Of a stretch of 28,042 nt of DNA, positions 14,206 through 22,344 are shown piece by piece. A model generated the notes under the pieces. That model did no database searches. It saw only the letters and a program-made list of their open reading frames with translations, and was not told the DNA's origin. Position 1 is the first letter of the stretch, and each line of letters opens with the position of its first letter. This DNA comes from HGM04593 sp045613945. Lineage in GTDB: Bacteria; Bacteroidota; Bacteroidia; Bacteroidales; Bacteroidaceae. A program made the translations under genes and the position numbers. The stretch is from positions 1-28,042 of the forward strand of contig JAZLBZ010000031.1 of NCBI GenBank assembly GCA_045613945.1, in the 5' to 3' direction.

Positions 14206-16308
14206 ATGGAAAAACTAAAAATGCAAACTGCTGATATGGCAGACAGAAATATAGAAATATTGGGACAGATGTTTCCCAATTGCCTTACTGAGGTTAAAAA
14301 TGATGAAGGCAAAACTGTGCGTGCTATCGACTTCGATAAGTTGCGTCAGGAGTTGGCGTGCGAGGTTGTCGAGGGTGCTGATGAGCGTTATCAATTCACT
14401 TGGCCCGATAAGCGTAATGCTATCCGTTTGGCTAATGCCCCTACGAACAAGACGCTGCGTCCTTGCCGTGAGGAGAGTGTGGATTTTGACAATACCGAGA
14501 ATCTCTATATCGAGGGCGATAACTTGGAGGTGTTGAAGTTGCTTCGTGAGAACTACTTGGGTAAGGTGAAGATGATTTACATTGACCCACCATATAACAC
14601 TGGTAACGACTTTGTATATAACGATGACTTTGCCAAAGGTGCTGCCGAGTTTAACGCACAGAGTGGTTTGTTTGACGAGGAGGGCAACCGTATGGCAGAC
14701 CCTATGGTGCAGAATACCGAGAGCAATGGTCGTTTCCATACCGATTGGCTCAATATGATTTACCCTCGCTTGAAAGTGGCAAAAGACCTGCTTTCGGATG
14801 ATGGTGTTATCTTTATCTCGATTGATGATAAGGAGGCTGCCAATTTGATGAAAATATGTGATGAGTTGTTTGGGCGTAATAATTTTGTTGGCAATTTAAT
14901 ATGGCAGTCTCGTGTGTCAATTTCAAATGATGATGAAATATCAACTAACCATAATCACACACTGATATACTCTAAGGATAGGGAAAAATTAACATTTAGT
15001 GGCGATGATATTGATAAGGATGATTATATCAATCCCGATAATGACCCACGAGGATCGTGGAAGTTAGTACCAATAGATGCAAATCACGCAGGAGGAGATA
15101 CTGTATATCCTATAACAAATCCTAAAACAGGTGTACAATACTTCCCTCCTAATGGGCGAATATGGTGTTATAATGAAAAGACTCTAATGAAGTTGATGGA
15201 AGACGGACGAATAAAGTTTGGTCTTACAGACGACTCATCGCCCAAACGAAAATTATATTATTTGGAGAGAATGGCAAAAGGTGATTGCAAAACTCCAAGT
15301 TCCATATTGTTAAATGCAGGAACCACAAAGAGTGGCACTGAAGAGATTATGGGGCTATTTGACGGTAAAAAGGTATTTGATTACCCTAAACCTACAACTC
15401 TTATACATCGCTTGTTAAAATATGCTTTTATTAAAGATGGTGATATAGTATTAGACTTTTTCTCGGGGTCTGCAACTACTGCTCACGCTACATATTCATA
15501 CAATGTAGATTACAATATACAATGTCGATACATTCTTGTACAATTACCTGAGGACCTTGATGTTGCCCTTGCTAAAGCAAAGCCTGAAGCAAAAACAACT
15601 ATTAAAAATGCTATTGAATTTTTAGAAAAATTGGGCAAACCTCACACAATCTGCGAGATTGGCAAGGAGCGTATCCGCCGTGCAGGAAAGAAGATTAAGG
15701 AGGAACTTCAAAATAAAATACAAACACTTGAATTTTCAATTAATGCGTTATTAAATGCTAAACCTTCGGAGACAGCCGCTATGTTACCAAAACAAGAGCA
15801 AGAGGCTATCGCAACAAAGGTTTACAAAGAACAGATTCTTCCTAAAATTAAGGAGAAGGAAGAACTTGAATCAAAGTTGTACAAGTTGGATTTTGGTTTC
15901 CGTGTATTGAAACTCGATACATCCAATATGAAAGATGTTTACTACACTCCTGTCGAAACACCTATTCAACAGACTCTTGGATTTGATGAATTAGTGGATA
16001 ACATCAAATGGGGTGAGCGTACACCCGAAGACTTGCTATTCCAAGTATTACCCGAATGCAACTTGCCTCTATCAAGCAAGATTGAAGAACGAGAAATACA
16101 CGGCAAGAAGGTCTTTGTTGTTGAAGACGGATACTTGATTGCTTGCTTCGACAATGATATAAACGAGTCTGTAATCACAGCCGTTGCAAAGGAGAAACCA
16201 TATTATTTTGTGATGTGTGATCGCTCAATAGCAACAGACAACGTTGCAGACAACTTCGACCAAATATTCAACGCATATAGTAAAGAAACTGTAAGGAGGA
16301 TATTATAA
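14206..16308 (+). CDS. mod: Type III-like DNA methyltransferase (Mod)
   Basis: 700 residues. The motif order is that of a beta-class amino-methyltransferase, as in type III Mod proteins: catalytic motif IV DPPYNTGNDF first (DPPY at 127-130), SAM-binding motif I DFFSGSAT late (417-424), and a target-recognition region between them. It would methylate adenine N6 at an asymmetric site and provide site recognition to Res. The N-terminal ~50 residues (RNIEILGQMFPNCLTEV) and C-terminal ~200 residues (coiled-coil near 495-575, then a mixed domain ending KETVRRIL) are typical of full-length Mod. Bases about 14870-15650 (residues ~222-482) are markedly more AT-rich than the flanks. This suggests exchange of the recognition region. 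No phase-variation repeat tract was seen. Confidence 0.88.
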   Translation: MEKLKMQTADMADRNIEILGQMFPNCLTEVKNDEGKTVRAIDFDKLRQELACEVVEGADERYQFTWPDKRNAIRLANAPTNKTLRPCREESVDFDNTENLYIEGDNLEVLKLLRENYLGKVKMIYIDPPYNTGNDFVYNDDFAKGAAEFNAQSGLFDEEGNRMADPMVQNTESNGRFHTDWLNMIYPRLKVAKDLLSDDGVIFISIDDKEAANLMKICDELFGRNNFVGNLIWQSRVSISNDDEISTNHNHTLIYSKDREKLTFSGDDIDKDDYINPDNDPRGSWKLVPIDANHAGGDTVYPITNPKTGVQYFPPNGRIWCYNEKTLMKLMEDGRIKFGLTDDSSPKRKLYYLERMAKGDCKTPSSILLNAGTTKSGTEEIMGLFDGKKVFDYPKPTTLIHRLLKYAFIKDGDIVLDFFSGSATTAHATYSYNVDYNIQCRYILVQLPEDLDVALAKAKPEAKTTIKNAIEFLEKLGKPHTICEIGKERIRRAGKKIKEELQNKIQTLEFSINALLNAKPSETAAMLPKQEQEAIATKVYKEQILPKIKEKEELESKLYKLDFGFRVLKLDTSNMKDVYYTPVETPIQQTLGFDELVDNIKWGERTPEDLLFQVLPECNLPLSSKIEEREIHGKKVFVVEDGYLIACFDNDINESVITAVAKEKPYYFVMCDRSIATDNVADNFDQIFNAYSKETVRRIL

Positions 16309-16319
16309 TTCAGTAAACT

Positions 16320-17810
16320 ATGAAAACTGTACGCATACTTATAGCGACAATAATGCTTGTTTTTTGTGTAAGTACTTTTGCACAAACAGCAAAGAAACCA
16401 TCTGCGAGTAGTGTAAAGACAATAGCTGAAAAGGTGCAAGCATTAGAGACAAATACAGAAAAACAGTTTTTGCTGTTGCAGGAGGAAAATAAAGTTCTCA
16501 AAGACCAACTCCAAAAAATGGAGAGTGAAATTGCGTTATATCGTGATGATGTGAGGGATAAAATTGCAGAAATGAATTCCAATATGTCTAATTGGATGAC
16601 AATATTAAGTATTGTTATTGGTGTAATTGCTGCAGCTTTAGGTGTTGCTGCTCCTTTATACTTGAATAATAGGAATGATAAACTTCAAAAAAAGAAATTA
16701 GATACACTGCAAGAACAAATTAATGCAGCAAAGGCAGATGCTGCATCTGCAAAACAATCATTAGTAGATGTTGAAAAATTAAAGGCAGAAATAACATCTA
16801 TTAATCAAGCAATTGAAGCGAGTGAGAAGGCTGCAAAGAAATCTGCAAACGAAGCTATGGCAAGTAAATTATTTGCCGAAGCATTAGCTGAGCAAGATAA
16901 AAATAAAGCAATTGAGTTGTACTCACAAGTAATACAATTAGACGAGAGTAATGCGGGAGCATACAACAATCGAGGAACCATAAAAATAGAATTGGGTAAC
17001 CCGGATGGAGCAATAGAAGATTTTAATAAAACGATTGAATTAGAGCCTAATTATGCAGGAGCATACAATAACAGGGGTAATAGTAAGATGCGTATAGGAG
17101 ATATCAATGGGGCTTTGGATGATTATAATAAGGCAGCAGAATTAAGCCCTAAAGAAAAAGAAATATATCAAAATAGAGCTATGCTGAAGCAAAAATTAAA
17201 GGATTATAATGGTGCCATTGCAGATTATAATCAAGCTATAGAATTAGACCCTAAGAACGCAGAACTATATAATAACAGAGGTAATGCAAAAGCAGATGTA
17301 TTGGATATAGAAGGAGCGATGACAGACTATAATAAGGCAATCGAGTTAAACCCTAATATCGCAGAAATATATTTTAACAGAGGACAGCTATATTATAATT
17401 TACATTTGTATGATAAGTCTTTAATTGATTATAATAGAGGCATAGAGCTATCTCCTAATAATTCTGGTGCATATAATAATCGAGCAGACCTATATTTGAA
17501 AATGGGGCAGTTAGATAACGCATTGGATGATATTAATACAGCTATAACATTGGACCCATCTTCATATGTTTCATATGTAACAAGAGGTGAAATATATCAG
17601 GCGAGAGAGCAGTATAATGATGCCATTTGTGATTTTAGTAAGGTAATATCTATAAATAGCGATATTAAAGACGTATATAAGTACTTGAGTGAGTGTTATT
17701 ATCGACTATTAGATAAAACTTCAGACGAGGAGAAAAAGAAACAATATGTGGCTCTTGCAGATGCCAATCAAAAAAAATATAATGAGTTCGATAATAAAGC
17801 TGACAAATAG
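16320..17810 (+). CDS. Membrane-anchored coiled-coil/TPR protein between mod and res
   Basis: 496 residues, 11 bases after mod and 5 before res. Residues 1-21 look like a signal peptide or N-terminal membrane segment (ILIATIMLVFCVSTFAQ). Residues ~33-85 are a coiled coil. A second hydrophobic segment at ~93-116 (WMTILSIVIGVIAAALGVAAPLYL) is followed by a charged stop (NNRNDKLQKKK). A second coiled coil spans ~118-180, and about eight 34-residue TPR units run from ~186 to ~470 (consensus AYNNRG...GDxxGAIxDYNKAIELxPN). If the signal is cleaved, the first coil is periplasmic and the TPRs are cytoplasmic. Such a protein is unexpected inside a restriction operon. It could be a membrane platform or sensor for the complex, or unrelated cargo. 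Composition is AT-rich, unlike the core genes. Confidence 0.75.
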   Translation: MKTVRILIATIMLVFCVSTFAQTAKKPSASSVKTIAEKVQALETNTEKQFLLLQEENKVLKDQLQKMESEIALYRDDVRDKIAEMNSNMSNWMTILSIVIGVIAAALGVAAPLYLNNRNDKLQKKKLDTLQEQINAAKADAASAKQSLVDVEKLKAEITSINQAIEASEKAAKKSANEAMASKLFAEALAEQDKNKAIELYSQVIQLDESNAGAYNNRGTIKIELGNPDGAIEDFNKTIELEPNYAGAYNNRGNSKMRIGDINGALDDYNKAAELSPKEKEIYQNRAMLKQKLKDYNGAIADYNQAIELDPKNAELYNNRGNAKADVLDIEGAMTDYNKAIELNPNIAEIYFNRGQLYYNLHLYDKSLIDYNRGIELSPNNSGAYNNRADLYLKMGQLDNALDDINTAITLDPSSYVSYVTRGEIYQAREQYNDAICDFSKVISINSDIKDVYKYLSECYYRLLDKTSDEEKKKQYVALADANQKKYNEFDNKADK

Positions 17811-17815
17811 CAATT

Positions 17816-20800
17816 ATGAAATTCAAATTTAAGATACAGCAATATCAGACCGATGCGGTAGAACGCACTATTGAGGTATTTGCAGGGCAACCATCGTATG
17901 GCGCAATGAAATATCGTCTGGACCTCGGTAAACAGAACGGAACAATACGCTACGAAGGTGATGATGATGCCTACTGCAACGCACCTGTGGAACTTACAAA
18001 TGCGCAGTTGCTCGACAATGTTCGCAAGGTGCAGGCTTGGGGTGATATCAAACTATCGAATAGTCTTGCCCCAAGCATAGGCAAATGTTCTCTTGACATT
18101 GAGATGGAGACAGGTACGGGTAAGACCTATGTGTATATCAAGACTATGTTCGAGTTGAACAAGCGTTATGGTTGGAGCAAGTTTATCGTTGTCGTGCCAA
18201 GCATTGCTATCCGCGAGGGTGTGGGCAAGAGTTTTGCTATGCTCGAAGACCACTTTATGGAGCACTACGGTAAGAAAGCCCGTTGGTTTATATATAACAG
18301 TAGTCGTTTGAAGAGTCTTGATGATTTTTCAAGTGATGCCGGCATCAATGTAATGATTATCAACACTCAAGCTTTTGCTACATCACTAAATGAAGCAAAA
18401 AATACAGTTGGTAAAAGTGGAGATAAAACGGCACGTATCATATATTCTAAGCGTGATGACTTTGCCAGTCGTCGCCCGATTGATGTGATTGCAGCAAACC
18501 GTCCGATTATCATTATGGACGAACCACAAAAGATGGAAGGAGTAGCTACACAAACTGCTCTCACACATTTTAAACCGCTGTTCATACTCAACTACTCAGC
18601 AACACACAAGACCAAGCATAATACCGTTTATGCACTTGACGCGCTAGATGCCTACAATAAAAAACTTGTAAAGAAGATTCAGGTTAAAGGCTTCGAAGTA
18701 AAGAACCTAAAAGGTGCATCAAGTTATCTATACATTGATAGCATTATATTGTCAAAGACTGAGCCACCAATGGCAAAAATAGACCTTGAGGTTAATACTG
18801 CAACAGGAATACGACGCAAGTCTATGAAGTTCGGTAAAGGCGATAAATTGCAAAGTGCAAGTGGACTTGCTCAGTATGAAGGCTTTGATATTATTGAAAT
18901 AAATCCATACACCGATACTGTTACATTCCTGAACGGTATCTCGCTGCGCAAAGGAGAAGTTTTTGGTGACACCAATGAACTGGCTATGCAACGTGTGCAG
19001 ATTCGCGAGACGATTGTTTCGCACTTTGAAAAGGAGCGTGAACTATTTGCACGAGGCATAAAAACTTTGTCCCTATTTTTCATTGACGAAGTCGCAAAAT
19101 ACAAGAGTTACGGCGAAGATGGAGGGGTTGAAAAGGGTGTTTTCTGGAAGATATTCGAAGAGGAGTACACAAACATTCTTAATGAGAACCTTTCGCTGTT
19201 CGATTCTGCATATCAGCAATATTTGCGTAGATTCGATGCAGGTGAGATACACACCGGCTATTTTTCAATAGACAAGAAGGGACGTGTAACAAATGGCGAG
19301 AAAGTCAGTCGTAAAACAGGATTAGAAGAAGGAACTGCGGCATACGACCTTATCCTAAAAAACAAAGAACGTTTGTTGAGTTTTGATGAGCCTACACGAT
19401 TCATCTTCTCGCACTCGGCATTGCGTGAAGGTTGGGATAATCCTAATGTATTCCAGATATGTACACTCAGACACGCAAATTCAGAAACAGCCAAACGTCA
19501 GGAAGTCGGTCGTGGTCTTCGTATCTGTGTTGATGAGAACGGTAATCGTATGGACTTTGAAACATTGGGTGAGAGTGTACACGAACTGAATAAGCTTACC
19601 GTCATTGCCAATGAAAGTTATAGTTCATTTGTAAAAGATTTGCAGGATAAAACTCGAGAAGCATTGCGTGACCGTCCAATAAAGGCTGATGAGGCTTATT
19701 TCACCGGTAAGCTTGTTTTTGTAGGAGATGAAAAACACGCTATCACAGCAGAGGAGGCCAATTCTATCCGTGCATATCTTTGGGAGAATGACTACATTGA
19801 TGCTAATGGACAAATTACCGAACTGTACAAGAAAGATTTGTTAGAAGGCAATCTTGCTCCAATGTCTCGCAAAATGGCTCCAATGACAGACTGTATTCAG
19901 TTGCTTATTCGTGCACTGTATGATGAATCGGTAGCTATTGACAATATGTTTGAGGATGGAAATGCTACAGTCATTAAGGATAATAAATTGAATGATAACT
20001 TTGCAAAGGCTGAGTTTCAAGCACTTTGGAAAGAGATTAACCATAAATACGCATACACCGTTCACTATAATAGTAATGAGTTGATTGAAAAAGCTGCTAT
20101 AAGTATAAATGCTAATCTTGAAGTAAACCAACTTCGTTATGTAGTAGTGACCGGCGAACAGGATAGTGTAGATGCATTTGGTAATACAACTTCTACTTCA
20201 AAGCAGGTGGCTTCCGTATCAACTTCTACCGTTAAATATGACCTTGTTGGTGAAATAGCCAAAGGGGCGACATTGACCCGTAGAACTGTTGTAGAGATAT
20301 TGAAGAAACTTAGAGGTGATAAGTTAGTAATGTTCCAAAATAACCCTGAAGAGTTTATCCGCAATGTTGTTAAACTCATCAAGGAGCAGAAGGCTACAAT
20401 GATTGTTGAGCATATATCATATAACCTTATAGAGGGACAATATGATAGCACTATCTTTACTCAAGAAAAGCACTCGCAGAAGATAGACAAGGCTTATTCA
20501 GCACAAAAACATATTATGGACTATGTGTTCAGTGATTCTGATGGTGAGCGCAAGTTTGCCTCTGCGCTTGATGGAGCTACAGAAGTTTGTGTATATGCAA
20601 AACTGCCTCGTTCATTCCAAATACCAACTCCTGTTGGCAACTATGCACCCGATTGGGCTATTGCGTTTAATAAAGGAACTGTAAAACACATCTTCTTTGT
20701 TGCAGAGACTAAGGGCACTATGCATTCTATGGAATTAAGAGGTGTTGAGAAAGCGAAGATTGCTTGTGCGAGAAAATTATTTAATGATGTATCAACAAGC

Positions 20801-20863
20801 AATATAAAATATGACACAGTAGCCTCATACGATGATTTGTTAAACAAGATACAAAGGGTATGA
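17816..20863 (+). CDS. res: Type III-like restriction enzyme, helicase/endonuclease subunit (Res)
   Basis: 1015 residues. An SF2 ATPase has Walker A ETGTGKT (98-104), the DEPQ motif II (235-238) typical of type III Res proteins, motif III SAT (261-263) and motif VI QEVGRGLR (562-569). The C-terminal nuclease domain has PDW (D946), then VAETKG (E964 and K966), a complete PD-(D/E)XK site. In type III systems Res binds Mod, uses ATP to move or signal along DNA and cuts near two inversely oriented unmethylated sites. All catalytic residues are present and no frameshift was seen, so the enzyme should be active. It normally follows mod directly; here a TPR gene intervenes. The ATG begins 5 bases after that gene, and the stop overlaps the next gene by 4 bases. 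Confidence 0.9.
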   Translation: MKFKFKIQQYQTDAVERTIEVFAGQPSYGAMKYRLDLGKQNGTIRYEGDDDAYCNAPVELTNAQLLDNVRKVQAWGDIKLSNSLAPSIGKCSLDIEMETGTGKTYVYIKTMFELNKRYGWSKFIVVVPSIAIREGVGKSFAMLEDHFMEHYGKKARWFIYNSSRLKSLDDFSSDAGINVMIINTQAFATSLNEAKNTVGKSGDKTARIIYSKRDDFASRRPIDVIAANRPIIIMDEPQKMEGVATQTALTHFKPLFILNYSATHKTKHNTVYALDALDAYNKKLVKKIQVKGFEVKNLKGASSYLYIDSIILSKTEPPMAKIDLEVNTATGIRRKSMKFGKGDKLQSASGLAQYEGFDIIEINPYTDTVTFLNGISLRKGEVFGDTNELAMQRVQIRETIVSHFEKERELFARGIKTLSLFFIDEVAKYKSYGEDGGVEKGVFWKIFEEEYTNILNENLSLFDSAYQQYLRRFDAGEIHTGYFSIDKKGRVTNGEKVSRKTGLEEGTAAYDLILKNKERLLSFDEPTRFIFSHSALREGWDNPNVFQICTLRHANSETAKRQEVGRGLRICVDENGNRMDFETLGESVHELNKLTVIANESYSSFVKDLQDKTREALRDRPIKADEAYFTGKLVFVGDEKHAITAEEANSIRAYLWENDYIDANGQITELYKKDLLEGNLAPMSRKMAPMTDCIQLLIRALYDESVAIDNMFEDGNATVIKDNKLNDNFAKAEFQALWKEINHKYAYTVHYNSNELIEKAAISINANLEVNQLRYVVVTGEQDSVDAFGNTTSTSKQVASVSTSTVKYDLVGEIAKGATLTRRTVVEILKKLRGDKLVMFQNNPEEFIRNVVKLIKEQKATMIVEHISYNLIEGQYDSTIFTQEKHSQKIDKAYSAQKHIMDYVFSDSDGERKFASALDGATEVCVYAKLPRSFQIPTPVGNYAPDWAIAFNKGTVKHIFFVAETKGTMHSMELRGVEKAKIACARKLFNDVSTSNIKYDTVASYDDLLNKIQRV

Positions 20864-21657
20864 AAGCAAGTAAACTGTATAAATATTTAGATGTAGATGG
20901 TGGTTTGGCAATGTTGTCAAACAGCAACATCCAGTTTACGAATGCTACAAGATTGAACGATCCATTTGATTGCCATCCAAGTTTGATAGACTTTGCAAAT
21001 GTTCCGGAAAAGCAGATGAGAGTTTGGGGACAAGAGTTAGTAATGAAGGCAGAGTCTAGCCAATTCGAACAACGTAGGAACGGTACGTGGTTGTGTAGTT
21101 TGTCAAAGGTTAATGATTCTCTATTGATGTGGAGCTATTACAGCAATCATAAAGGGGTTTGTATTGGCTTGGATATGGAAAAGACTAGAAAATGTCTTTC
21201 TAATATTTTGTGTTCAAATTTTATTGGTGCATTTGAATTTGATGTTCAATACAAAGAAATTATTGAAAAACCAGATTTCTTTAAGAATAAAAATGGTTTT
21301 GAATTGTTGAAATATCAACTATCTACAAAGGCAAATGAATGGGGACATGAAAAAGAAGTTCGTTTGGTGTTGATTAATCCGACTCCGGCTATTATCCCGA
21401 ATCACTCCAGTATGGTGACAATGGCTTTACCTTATGAACCTAAAGATGAAACAAAGGCTGTTGATTGGAGAGAAGCAAGAGCTTATCATAAAATTAGTGG
21501 TGAGTGTTTTGAGTCAGTTTATTTGGGAGTGAATGTAGATGAAGATAAACGAAACCAAATAATTGAAGCAGCCAAGAATCTAAATCCTGATATTAAGATA
21601 TATCAAATGATAGTGGATGCAGGTGCTTTCAAGTTGCACACAGAGCAAATATGTTGA
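20860..21657 (+). CDS. DUF2971 family protein coupled to res
   Basis: 265 residues. The start ATG overlaps the res stop in an ATGA arrangement, so translation is probably coupled. Family hallmarks are KLYKYLDVDGGLAML near the start, FTNATRLNDPFD (26-37, the conserved NDPFD), then WLCSLSKVNDSLLMWSYYSNHKGVCIGLD (LMWSYY at 89-94). DUF2971 proteins occur often in defence islands. My recollection is that their function is largely uncharacterised, and I assign none. AT-rich composition matches the other cargo genes rather than the core. The coupling suggests it belongs functionally to the restriction-like cluster and is not a random neighbour. Confidence 0.78.
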   Translation: MKASKLYKYLDVDGGLAMLSNSNIQFTNATRLNDPFDCHPSLIDFANVPEKQMRVWGQELVMKAESSQFEQRRNGTWLCSLSKVNDSLLMWSYYSNHKGVCIGLDMEKTRKCLSNILCSNFIGAFEFDVQYKEIIEKPDFFKNKNGFELLKYQLSTKANEWGHEKEVRLVLINPTPAIIPNHSSMVTMALPYEPKDETKAVDWREARAYHKISGECFESVYLGVNVDEDKRNQIIEAAKNLNPDIKIYQMIVDAGAFKLHTEQIC

Positions 21658-21718
21658 ATAAAGGAAAATTTGACTGTTTACGAAAAAATACTCCCATAAA
21701 AAACTAAAGAAAAACATA

Positions 21719-22175
21719 ATGACCGAAAACAACAACATAGTAATCTACCAAAGTGAGGATGGTAAGGTGCATCTTGATGTGGTGTATAATGAGGAGACAA
21801 TGTGGCTTACTCAACAGCAGCTTTGTGAACTATACCAAACGAGCAAATCAAATGTAAGTGAACATATTAAGCATATATTTGAGGATGGTGAACTTGAAGA
21901 AAATTCAGTTGTTCGGAAATTCCGAACAACTGCTTCTGATGGTAAAACATACGATGTGAACCATTACAACCTCGATATGATTCTTTCGCTTGGTTATCGT
22001 GTGCGTTCGGTTACTGCAACCCGTTTCCGGCAAGGTGAGTCATACTGCTGCAATTTCAAAGGCCGAAAGCGAATATCGCAAATATGAGTTACGCACCCTC
22101 TCGCCGGTGGAACAGGCCTACCTGGATACCATCAAGCAGTTAAACAAAGAGGCCAAAGAGAAGAATAGGAAGTGA
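21719..22175 (+). pseudogene. RhuM-family protein gene, internally deleted and frameshifted
   Basis: The first ~105 codons (21719 to about 22035) encode an intact RhuM N-terminus: VIYQSEDGKVHLDVVY, EETMWLTQQQLCELY, SVVRKFRTTASDGKTYDVNHYNLDMILSLGYRV, then TATRFRQ. The frame then runs into unrelated residues and stops at 22087. In another frame, from about 22036 to 22175, the typical RhuM C-terminus appears (KVSHTAAISKAESEYRKYELRTLSPVEQAYLDTI). Full RhuM proteins are about 330 residues, so roughly 180 codons of the middle are missing and the frame has shifted. It is therefore dead or makes only a truncated protein. RhuM-like proteins are DNA-binding-like proteins of mobile islands with no firm function. 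Confidence 0.85.
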
Positions 22176-22292
22176 TAGAGGTGAATGAATGTATATTGAT
22201 GTCAAGGAATGCGAGTCCCGATGCTATTTTGCGTTGGGGCTCCTTGTTTATATATCAACAACTTCTTTGTTGATATCTTTCCTTGTTTTAAA
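22176..22292. other. Short intergenic region with hairpins before abiH
   Basis: It contains a perfect 10-bp hairpin, ATATCAACAA-CTTCT-TTGTTGATAT (22252-22276), followed by CTTTCCTTGTTTT, which could end transcription from the island or regulate abiH. A weaker stem, GAGTCCC with GGGGCTC (22213-22242), lies upstream. No ORF of note. Confidence 0.5.
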
Positions 22293-22323
22293 TTGATATC
22301 GTTGCATTAGGGTAGTATATTTG
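22293..22323 (+). promoter_or_regulatory. Bacteroidetes-type promoter of abiH
   Basis: TTG at 22293-22295, a 20-base spacer, then TATATTTG at 22316-22323, an exact -7 match. Predicted transcription start is about 22330, which leaves ~15 bases before the ATG at 22345. It excludes the in-frame TTG at 22321 as the start codon. abiH can therefore be expressed separately from the restriction-like cluster. Confidence 0.7.
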
Positions 22324-22344
22324 TGGAAAACAAAATTGGAAGAT

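Noticed and set aside
16920..17700. Regular ~102-base periodicity, considered as a tandem repeat or CRISPR array
   Set aside because: It encodes 34-residue TPR units with diverged codons; no identical repeats with unique spacers exist, and no cas genes are present.
22321..22344. TTG start for abiH
   Set aside because: The TTG lies inside the predicted -7 promoter element; ATG 22345 gives the standard AbiH N-terminus.
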